NCBI RefSeq assembly: GCF_029873635.1 | Contig: NC_080422.1 | Location: 18,010,049 to 18,074,048, forward strand | Length of the DNA: 64,000 nt | Reading direction: 5' to 3' | Origin: Malania oleifera | Lineage: Eukaryota > Streptophyta > Magnoliopsida > Santalales > Ximeniaceae | Shown here: positions 50,030-59,065 of the stretch, piece by piece | Layout: each line of letters starts with the position of its first letter | How positions within the stretch are numbered: position 1 is the stretch's first letter | Notes under the pieces: model-generated | Told to the model about the DNA's origin: nothing | The model's input: the letters and a program-made list of their open reading frames with translations, nothing else | The model's database searches: none | Made by a program: the position numbers and the translations under genes

Positions 50030-50772
50030 TGTTGAGAGAGATATCAATAAACAACTAAAACGGAATAATTCTTCTCCCTATATGCAAGCAAATATAGTGT
50101 ATCTATACTTTTATACGTGCTGGAAATAATAAGAGAAATAATCAATCACACCAAACCACAAGAACGCAAGCAGTTTTTTATGTAGAAAACTTCCCCAGTG
50201 TGAGGAAGAAAAACCACGGGACCTAATCCAGTTAAAATCTCCACTAACAATCAAATAATGGGTACACAAAATCTTCTCTAATCGTAATTATAGGATACAA
50301 AAATCCCTCATCAAGATATCTACAATCTTGGCAAATACAAAGAGAATTAGAGAGAATATACCAAATTCGCGGTTACTGTTCACGGGCAAAAACTCCAACT
50401 CACGAGCTCCAAATCCGATCTCCACCGTTCAGATTGTAACTCCTTGAGTCGTGAACCTCTCCTCCAAATTTCAGCTCGATCGGACCACAGACGAAACGAG
50501 ATCGGAGTCTTGATAAAATCTGGGTAGCATGAGAAAAAACCACGTTTTTCTCTCTTTATTTTGAGAAGTGACGGCTCCTCTCTTCTCCCCTCTCTTTTTA
50601 CAACTTCTTTTAGGTTTTCCACACTAAAAGGGTTGGGCTTTGGTCTTCTAATAAAGCCCACTTGGGTTTTCCTCCACATGGAAGAAAATAACCCAACACC
50701 TTTGTGTTTCTCTGCACATATTTTATACACTCCCAATAATGAAATTAATTTATTTCATATTTATTTTTAACA
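50030..50772 (-). mobile_element. Copia-like solo LTR
   Basis: On the minus strand it starts TGTTAAAAATAAATATG and ends TCTCTCAACA, 743 bp. It has AACCGCGAATTTGG, TCCTCACACTGGGGAAG-like and CAGCACGTATAAAAG blocks, as in R-U5 of many plant Copia LTRs. No primer site or protein follows, and no matching 5-bp flanks were found (CCTTT and GTATT), so it may be a truncated element. A 118-codon frame inside it (50380-50736) is the leader region and not a gene. Confidence 0.5.
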
Positions 50773-52222
50773 GTATTTAAAATATTCCCATATAAACTTT
50801 ATTAGAAAAAAAATACCATCAGCTGACAACTATTTTTACCCACCAACTTATAATAAGTTATAGTGAAGCAAAATATAAATGCTAAAGCATGCATAATAAT
50901 TATTTAAAATTTAAAAATAAACAAAATGAAAGTATAATTCGTCTTAGAAAATAAATAAATAAATATTAAGAGCATACGTGTTCTAAATAACTACACAGGG
51001 TATCATCATTTCGGTGGGTTGACTGTTGACAGCACATGCGATGGATAATCAGAAAATAATAATTGAAACGGGAAAATGCATTAAGTCTAACATGATCATT
51101 AATATTAACATCCTATTTTCCAACTGTTTAACTGAATTCCCCCAGTGACTTATTCAACAGCTATATTTCTTATCTTCCTTTATAATTTCTAATCCCATTA
51201 ATTATCATCCATCAACTCAAACTTATTTATTTATTTATTTTGGTAGATTGGCATCCATCAACTAAACGCTGAAGCATCAATATTGTCAAACAGCCATATT
51301 TTTTTATGATTTGAAATCTTATTCCATGTAGATATACCGTAATATGAGAAAATAATGAGAAGGCAACATACAATATAGCATCACTCTTCAGCAAATTTCT
51401 TCAATTGATCACTTAAACCTGCAACCATAAATATGAGTTTTTAATCTGCTCAAATTAAAGTCAATAAATAAAATTGAGACCATTCAAAGCATGTTTGGAA
51501 TTATGAATTCAACTTGTAAGTTTCAATTTAATATTAAATTATATTTCAATTTACACTAAATTTAAATTCAAGTTCTAATTTTAGACTTCTAAACAAGTGA
51601 AGGTTTTCAAAAAGCTATAATAGATAACAAGGATGAATTGAAGTGTTAAATATTCCAACATTTCATATTAGAATTAAGTTTGACATAATATTATCATATG
51701 TGATTTGACCTCTAAAAACTGATTTTTATAGTATGCGCGTGATGATCACCGCGCAACAACGATACGAGGAAAATAGCAAATACCAAAATTTCTCTTTTAG
51801 ATGCATAAAATTAATCCGGGAAGTGGAAAAGAATTCTATTTTTTTTATAAATATTATATAATATATATGATTGCATAATATATGTTTATGTATTTATATT
51901 ATATCATTTGGTTAGCTATAGTTATTAAATGGGCCCAACCTTAACAGAAATAATTAAAAACTCTGAACCAAAAAAATGATTAAGATTCAATTTGGTTAAT
52001 TTTGTTATTTGATTCTGTTTTTTAATTGTTCTTGTCCACTCTTAAAGAAATCAAGAAATTAATACCAAAAAATAATAATTATTTTTTAAATAATCGACTT
52101 GTGATAGTAATTTCCAAAGAAGCCACGACTTGAAACCAAAGAGAGTTGGGGTAATGAGTAATGACTTACAGATGAAGATCTAATAAACGGAAACGATTCA
52201 TTGATGTGGGAAAAGGGTAGTA
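50773..52222. other. 3' flank of the CNL gene
   Basis: AT-rich non-coding DNA downstream of the resistance gene, also present inverted in the left arm at about 46860-48288. No further gene is seen. Confidence 0.6.
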
Positions 52223-52316
52223 CTAACTCTTTGGAAATATGGTTAGAAATGGGCCTTGGTGGGCTTCATCCTCCCATTGCAAAGCATCCCACCATTCTTC
52301 TTCTCCTCAATTTGCT
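52223..52316 (-). other. Out-of-frame C-terminal tail of the CNL gene
   Basis: Directly past the stop codon, a minus-strand frame reads EWWDALQWEDEAH from about 52297 and ends at a TAG (52223-52225). This is the usual carboxyl end of this CNL clade, but it is out of frame with the 850-codon frame. About 25-30 family-typical residues are therefore lost by a small frame change near the present stop. Confidence 0.6.
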
Positions 52317-54869
52317 TTAGAGCACTGCCACTGTTCTTTGTGGCGTTGGAATATTCTTTAAATTTGGACACCCTACAACATCAATATGCGTCAAGGAAGG
52401 GAAGGATAGGGATTTCCCATAGATGCTCGTCAGCCTGGGTACATCCCACAACTCTAGAATTGTGAGTCTTGAAAATACTCTGTTCCTATCGCTGTCAGCA
52501 GCCGCTGATCCATCACCGCCACCCGGTATAATTTCTTCAATTGACTCACACCATGCTACGCCGAGAACTTGAAGGTTGGGAATAAAAATGAGCCATTTCA
52601 AGTCCACCAGTAGCGGACAAAAACAAATTGTTACGACACGAAGGTTGGCGACGCAATTATTTCCATCCCACATTCGCACAATATAATGAATACTTGGATT
52701 ATCCTTTTCCTTGTCCTCTCCAGAATTTGGCACCACAACTGCCACCTCTTTTAATTCCTTACAATCCTCTATCTCAAGTTTGTAGATCCTCATACTTGAT
52801 TGTAATTTGAGGGAGGTCATACCAGCACAATTTAAAAGTTGTAGATGCCTTGTGCAGCTCTGTAACTTTGGGGAGCTAAGAAATTTTTGAGCCGATGAGT
52901 GTGCTTTTATGGTGATCTGTGTAATTGCCACGTGCTTCAGGCACTCCAACTCTTCCAACAAAATATATTCAGAATCATATGCAACCTCGTGATCTTGCAT
53001 TTCAAACACTCGTAATGAAGAAAAACTTGCTGTCACTCCTCGTATGATTCCTTTCATACGATACATTTTATTAATAATAAAACATCTCAACTTAGTCAAA
53101 TTCTGTAGTTCCAGCGGCAACCTTACAATTCTTGTCCTCGACAGATTAAGATACTGCAAGCTAACCAACGCACCTATACCACAAGGTATCTCATCTATAT
53201 TCTCATTATCTGATATGTCCAGAACTGTCAAGGCAGGACCAATTTTAGGAAAGGCATTTAGTTTAGCATCTCCAAGAATCAAAGTCCGCAAATTTGGACA
53301 CAATGACACGTCAACCTTTTCCAGTAAATTAGTTCCTTTTAATTGAAGGTGCACCTTCTCTGCCTCCTCCCATTTTGTAACATCTTCTTCTTGTACCAAA
53401 ATTTTGTTTTTCTTCAACCCGCATTCACAACCCAACCACAAAGCCATGTCGCGAAGAACGTCATGCATGCACACTGTTTCTGTCAAATCCCGCACTTCAA
53501 CACTCCCCATTAATAAACATGCAGACTTTAGACTTTTTATGATTTCTTCACCCTCCTCAATCTCGTCAAAATACCCTTCCCCAATCCAAAGTTTGATAAG
53601 ATCATCTCTATCCATACGATAGTCCTCGGGGAATATAGAACAATAAATAAAACAAAGTTTTATGGTTTCATCTTCCAAGCTATCATAACTAAATTTCAAT
53701 ACAGGATACACATGACTCCCCATACCTGAAAACTTCGATGGAAATTTCCTCAACGTTTTTATTGCCTTCTCCCAGTCCTCCGGTTTCTTCTTACCGAGCA
53801 TTGCTCTCCCAATGGTGATGAGAGCAAGAGGCAAACCCTTGCATTCGTCAGCAACACGTTCTGCAAGCCTCTCAATATCTGGATGAGCGCTCAGGGTCTC
53901 CTCGCCCACCTTTGACTTAAATAAATCCATTGCTTTTCCCCCCTTTAAACACTGCACTTCAATCTTCCGGTCAGCGCCCATTTGGCTACACAGCTCCTCT
54001 GATCTAGTCGTAAATATCACCTTGGACTTATTTTTGTCATCAGGAGGGACCCCAATATTCAAGAGATCAAGTGGCTCCCAGATATCATCCAACAACAACA
54101 CGTACTTCTTTGTTTGCAAGATCTTGCATATTTTTGTAGCTTTCTCATTTATGCTTTTAGTTCTCCACTCTTCCTCTGGGACTTGAAATTTATTAAGAAT
54201 TGCTTGTTGAATTTTTTCCACGTCTAGCGGTTTTGATACCACAGCCCAAACCGCTGTGCCAAACTCCTCACATCTCGCCTTGAGGAATTCGTTATTAACT
54301 TTCTTCGTGAGGGTCGTCTTCCCGACACCCCCCATTCCGTAAATCCCAATAATTCTTACTTTCTCTTCATTAAGGAGTTCGCAAACCCTATCAAATACTG
54401 AATCTAGACCAACAGCCTGCTCCATGGGTTGGTCATCCACTGGACTTCGAGGCAGTCTGTTAGCCACAACATCAATAACTGGTCCTTTCTTTTTTAACTC
54501 AACGACAGAGTTTAGCTTTGCACTTACTCTCTTTCCAAGCTTGTAACTCGATCTACAATTTATGGGGCAACATCCTCCCAAACATTTCTTCCGGATTTCT
54601 TCATTACCCTCGTCAAGAATTCCATTGACTTCCTTTTCCAGGGCTTCTACTTCAGAAAGCCAGCCATCGATTGCTCGAGTACGCCTCATTTGTTGCTCCT
54701 CTGCAACTTCCACCTGAATCTTTACATCTTCATAAGCTCTCTTCAGTTCACTCATTTCATTTCTCAAGGAGTTGAGATTTTCTTCCAAATGAAAAATGTT
54801 GGCCCTACACTTCGACATGCCATCCCACAAGCGGGATGCAATGTCCAAAATTGGGCCTATCAAATCCAT
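52317..54869 (-). CDS. CC-NB-ARC-LRR disease resistance protein, RPS2/RPS5-like
   Basis: An intact, intronless 850-codon frame encodes an intracellular immune receptor. A coiled-coil N-terminus (residues about 25-95, no EDVID motif) is followed by NB-ARC: P-loop GMGGVGKTT 178-186, RNBS-A AVWAVVSK 206-213, kinase-2 YVLLLDDIWE 256-265, RNBS-B VIFTTRSEE 284-292, GLPL CKGLPLAL 343-350, RNBS-D CFIYCSIFPED 406-416, MHD 468-470. About ten irregular LRRs cover 520-840. All nucleotide-binding motifs are intact, so it could be active. The start lies in GCCATGG, a strong plant context. In this family the protein binds ADP/ATP and triggers defence on sensing a pathogen effector or a modified host guard target. 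The effector here is unknown. The C-terminal tail typical of the clade lies just downstream, out of frame. Confidence 0.95.
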   Translation of the reverse strand: MDLIGPILDIASRLWDGMSKCRANIFHLEENLNSLRNEMSELKRAYEDVKIQVEVAEEQQMRRTRAIDGWLSEVEALEKEVNGILDEGNEEIRKKCLGGCCPINCRSSYKLGKRVSAKLNSVVELKKKGPVIDVVANRLPRSPVDDQPMEQAVGLDSVFDRVCELLNEEKVRIIGIYGMGGVGKTTLTKKVNNEFLKARCEEFGTAVWAVVSKPLDVEKIQQAILNKFQVPEEEWRTKSINEKATKICKILQTKKYVLLLDDIWEPLDLLNIGVPPDDKNKSKVIFTTRSEELCSQMGADRKIEVQCLKGGKAMDLFKSKVGEETLSAHPDIERLAERVADECKGLPLALITIGRAMLGKKKPEDWEKAIKTLRKFPSKFSGMGSHVYPVLKFSYDSLEDETIKLCFIYCSIFPEDYRMDRDDLIKLWIGEGYFDEIEEGEEIIKSLKSACLLMGSVEVRDLTETVCMHDVLRDMALWLGCECGLKKNKILVQEEDVTKWEEAEKVHLQLKGTNLLEKVDVSLCPNLRTLILGDAKLNAFPKIGPALTVLDISDNENIDEIPCGIGALVSLQYLNLSRTRIVRLPLELQNLTKLRCFIINKMYRMKGIIRGVTASFSSLRVFEMQDHEVAYDSEYILLEELECLKHVAITQITIKAHSSAQKFLSSPKLQSCTRHLQLLNCAGMTSLKLQSSMRIYKLEIEDCKELKEVAVVVPNSGEDKEKDNPSIHYIVRMWDGNNCVANLRVVTICFCPLLVDLKWLIFIPNLQVLGVAWCESIEEIIPGGGDGSAAADSDRNRVFSRLTILELWDVPRLTSIYGKSLSFPSLTHIDVVGCPNLKNIPTPQRTVAVL
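54317..54338 (-). promoter_or_regulatory. Candidate miR482/miR2118 target site over the P-loop
   Basis: The 22 bases coding for GMGGVGK read GGAATGGGGGG then TGTCGGGAAGA on the minus strand. This fits the degenerate pattern GGNATGGGNGG then NRTNGGNAARA that the miR482/2118 superfamily recognises in plant NB-LRR mRNAs. In the left-arm copy the site has lost bases. Cleavage and secondary siRNA production are inference. Confidence 0.4.
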
Positions 54870-55185
54870 GGCTCTTGGGACTTCGTTTCTTCGAGTAGAT
54901 CCACCAGCAGTATAACAAAAAATAGTCTCTGAGATTAGAAGGAGAAATTAGAGAAAGAAAATAGATCGAGAGAGGGGGGGGGGGGGGGGGAACAGATCTG
55001 AGAGATCCGAGAGGGGAAGAGGTGAAAGGAAAATGAGCAGAGAGAAGATGAGCAGAGAAGAAATCAAAGAAAAAGAAAGGGAGAGAGAGAGAGACCGGAG
55101 AGATTGAGAGAGTGAGAGAGCAGAGACTGTGAGAGAGAGGAGAGAGAGAAAAATGGGAGAGAAACGAAAAGAATTAATTTTTATA
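54870..55185 (-). promoter_or_regulatory. CNL 5' UTR and TATA box
   Basis: Reading on the minus strand, TATAAAAA at 55178-55185 lies about 310 bp upstream of the ATG. A strongly CT-rich leader follows, containing a run of 17 C (54974-54990 as G on the plus strand). The same TATA and leader are kept in the left arm (about 43890-44200), where the C run is 15 long. The transcription start is presumed to lie near 55150. Confidence 0.55.
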
Positions 55186-55479
55186 TTTAGAGGGTAGTAG
55201 ATAATGCGCACATGGACGAGCCTTTTTTCCAGTTTATTTTAAAATATATATATATAATAAATAATATCTTATTTTTCAGAAAGACTTTGACGTAATCTTA
55301 CTATTTCATCCAAATAAGATTTACTTGTCACACGACAGTTAGTTAACTGGTCTACCATTTAAATTATACTGCTTGGTCCAGTGAGATTAGTGAGATTTAC
55401 TATGCATTCATTTATTTTTATTAGTAATTCAAAGTATATAAGGAGTTTAGATTTTTAAAAAAGACTCAAATTAATTAAT

Positions 55480-55705
55480 AATGAGTATGAAAAGATGCAA
55501 ATGATTATACAATGGTTTCGTCAGTGACAATCATAGTTTTGTTAAAACAGAGGTTAGGCTTCCAATGCCAGGTTATGGGTATCCGCTATGATATTGAAAG
55601 GTTACGGGTATCCGCTATGATATTGAAACCAATAATAAGTATGAAAAGATGCAAATGATTATGCAATGATTTCGCCTGTGACGGTCATAGCTTCGTTAAA
55701 CCAAA
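55480..55705. repeat. Duplicated segment upstream of the CNL gene
   Basis: Two direct copies of about 74 bp (about 55480-55553 and 55632-55705) share GAGTATGAAAAGATGCAAATGATTAT-type sequence and the TTCGTCAGTGAC/TTCGCCTGTGAC segment. Between them is a tandem of about 30 bp, GGGTATCCGCTATGATATTGAAA, present twice (55577 and 55606 areas). The position is 600-830 bp upstream of the start codon. Confidence 0.65.
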
Positions 55706-55727
55706 GATTCAGCTCTCAGATCTGCGA

Positions 55728-55730
<3 letters not shown>

Positions 55731-55767
<37 letters not shown>
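55731..55767. repeat. (TC)n microsatellite
   Basis: About 18 TC units upstream of the CNL gene. The left arm has a shorter, broken GA repeat at about 43328-43362. Confidence 0.8.
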
Positions 55768-55769
<2 letters not shown>

Positions 55770-56089
55770 TCTGCTCTCATTTATGAGAGGTTCTCTCTCT
55801 TTCTCACTCTCTGTTCTATTCTCATATCTACGATGCTATCTTTTGTCTCTCTATTCTCTTATATTTATTTATATGATCTTTGATCTATTTTTTTTGTTTC
55901 GCAAGTTCAAAAAATGGTTGGGGAGGTTCTAAAGCCTCGGCGCAAGATAAGTTCTTCCTTCCCCTCCCTTTTTCATTCTTGTTGGTTTTCATTGAACCAC
56001 ACAAATCCCCTTGATTTGTATTTTGTTCTTTGGTTTGAGTTTATGCTTGAGTTAATTTACTGAACTAGTTGACCCACTGTGTTGGGTTC

Positions 56090-57958
56090 AGGTTGACTCC
56101 GGGCGAATCAAGCTGCTGAGTGGGGATTAGGGTTGACTTGGGGTGAGGCAACCCACTGGGTGAGAGTTTTGGGTTGACTTAGTATAAGTCAACTTGTTGA
56201 GTTGAGTTCCTGGGCCAAATTGTTTTAAAAAATGGGCTTAAGATGCTTGAGTTTTTTTTTTTTTTAAAAAAAAAAAATGCCCAAACCCTGTTTTAAGAAA
56301 CTAATGGGTCTGAAAATGGGCCCTGTTTTTAAAAATAATAGTTTTAAAAGGAATATGGGTCTTGTGCCCTATTTTTTTAATAAAAAAGTAATGGTTTTTA
56401 AAAATATGTGGGCATCTTTTGGGTTTTAGAAAAGTTTGGGTCGGACCTCTAAGTTTAAAAAAAAAATGGGTCTGGTCTTTTGGGTTTTAGAAAAGATTGG
56501 GCTCGAGCCTCTGGGTTTTAAAAAAATGGGCCTGGTCCTTTAAGTTTTATAAAAGATTGGGTCTTGACCTTTTTAAAAAAAAAATAAAAATGGGCCTCAT
56601 ATTTTGAACATATGGGCTTAGGGCTTTTCTTTTGAAACATGGGCTCGGTGATGGGGATCAACAATCCTCAAGCATAACATTCGTTGAGATGGTGTCACGT
56701 GGATACATTCGCTAGGATGAAGGGAACTGCACACCTTTTCAAAAAAAATGCATAACTTCATCTACAGAAGCCCAAATAAGCCGATTCCAATTGGGATAGA
56801 AAGAAGACTCCCATACCTTTATTTAGGTATAGGAAAAACCATGAATTTCAAATTGTGCACGACTTGGTAGCCCAATAACAGTACCCATTCGTTTAGAAAT
56901 TCAGCATCATATGGACAACTGTACACCTTCACCAAATATGCCATAACTTTCTCAAAAAAAGTCCAAATGGAGTGTTTCAAAGTGTGTTGCAAAGAAGACT
57001 TCAATATATTTAATTTGGTATATGGTAGGTGAGATAGTTGAAAGTATTGAACATCTAGAAGGCCAAAGAATGAGACTATTTGTTTTGAAAATTTTACATT
57101 TTTGACTTTTTTGTTTCACTTTATCATTTTCCATTCAGAGATTGTTATATTTTATTTACTTATGGTTGGAGGGTTGTTCCAACATCTCTATATATAGCTG
57201 GGCATGTAAGTTATTGGAGACATCAAGTATTTTGAATTGAATCAAGATTTATTGCCTTGTGCTTAAGTTTTAAGCTTGTTCCCTCTTTGTGAGTGAGTGG
57301 TGAGAGACCACATCCCTTCTCCTTTGGAGATTGAGTGGTGAGAGACCACGAGATTATGATTCTCCATTTTTCATATTACCATTCCAATAGCTATTGTGTG
57401 AGATTATTACTTTAACAATCAAGCAAGATCAATCACAATCCCAAGAAGCACCGAGAATCACCATCCGGGATATCGAGCAAGGTTCGAGTGTGTTGTGTTC
57501 ATCATTCCAAATAGTTTCAGTAAGCTCATTTCAATCACTTCCAAAATAAACCCTAGATAGCCAATATGATATTTACCTTCCATTAGCCTTTTCAAAATAT
57601 TCATTGCATGTCTTTGAATAATCTCTGCAGACAAACTCTTCAAAGTCCAAAAGATTTTCATACTTGAATGCTTGATTGTGTCTTATTCTAAGGATATATA
57701 ATTTGCATGTTTAGGCTTAATTGTAAGGCTTGAATTTACCATATTTCAAGTAATTATCTTATCCTACTTGATTAGGTCCTAAGGACAAGTCTACATGAAA
57801 CCTATAACTTTTTGAATTTTCCACAACCTATAGTTTTTGCATATAATTTATATTGGTCATTGTGGTTAATTAAATTCTAATCTTAAAGTGTATCTGGTGT
57901 GTGCACATTTGTGAGAGGGTCTTTGGTAGGACTAGGGTTTCAGAATTTTCCTACATCA
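56090..57958 (+). mobile_element. 5' LTR of gypsy element (start uncertain)
   Basis: The end is set by CCTACATCA just before the primer site at 57962. A TATA-like CTATATATAG lies near 57188-57198, and a TGGGTTTTAGAAAAG repeat block (about 56390-56560) lies in U3. No clear TG start was found. It may begin further left, in the CT-rich region upstream of the CNL gene. Confidence 0.5.
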
Positions 57959-57961
57959 TAT

Positions 57962-57973
57962 TGGTATCAGAGC
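57962..57973 (+). other. Primer-binding site (tRNA-Met)
   Basis: TGGTATCAGAGC, a perfect match to the plant initiator tRNA-Met complementary site, four bases after the LTR end. Confidence 0.9.
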
Positions 57974-59065
57974 CTAGGTTTGGCTAGGTTGGCTAGTTTA
58001 CATAGCTCGACTAGTGGATTGACCCTCCTTTTCACTTTGGTTGAATGCCCCATTGGGTGTTCCTTGTGTTGGTCTAATACCCATTAGATGTCAACTAGGT
58101 CTAGAAATGCATACCGAGGTCGTAGATCTGATTATGATTGGGATAACCTCCTTGATGATCTCCAAGAACAAGTCCTTAGATTGAATAGGGATCTAGAAGA
58201 GGCCTTAACTAGAATTGAGAGGTTGGAAACTCAAAACCCACAAGACCCGCCTCAAGGAAGCATAGACCAGCCCTTAGAACAAGAAAATGAAGGCCAAGGG
58301 AGGCCTCCATCTAGGGAATGACCTCTGTCCCCGAGGATTCGACCTCACTCTCCAAGAGGACGACCTCCTCCTCCACCAAGATGACCTTCTCCCCGAGCTA
58401 ATATGGAAGACCCCAACATCGTGATCCTTATGACCCATACTGGGATGATGAGGAATATGACTTGGATGAATTTCAAGGTTGGAGACCACACCATAGGGAC
58501 TGACATGATCCTTACGAGAACATGACTAGGAAGGTGAAGATAGAAGCCCCTACATTTGATGGTCAAATGAATCCCAAACTTTTTCAAGATTGATTAGCTG
58601 ATATGGATGCCTACCTTGAGTGGTACAGGATGATTGACCCTCATCGGGTCCAATTCGCTAAGATGAGATTGATTGGACAAGCGAAACTCCATTGGATGAA
58701 TGTGGAGAGGCAAGAGGCTCACCTACGTCATAGGCCTATTGAGCATTGGGATTTGATGAAAGATAGGCTCATTGAAAAGTATGTGCCTATTAGCTACCAA
58801 GAGTGCCTTATGGATCAACTCTACAACTTGCGCTAGGGTAATATGAATGTTTCTGAGTATATGACCCAATTCGATGAGTTGTCTATTAGGTGTGGAGTTG
58901 ATGAGACAAAGAACCAACAAATTGCCAAGTTCCGCACTGGGTTAAGGCCTGAATTAAGGAGAGAGATGTTTCCCCATCATATAACATCTCTTGAACAAGC
59001 ATTTAATCTAGCTCATGACTTTGAGCAAATGATCAAAAGGCAAATGGGAAGGCGGTATGTCAACC

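Noticed and set aside
50380..50736. 118-codon minus-strand frame next to the CNL gene
   Set aside because: It lies in the R-U5 region of a Copia-like LTR; the left-arm copy lacks the frame, and no protein family is recognised.
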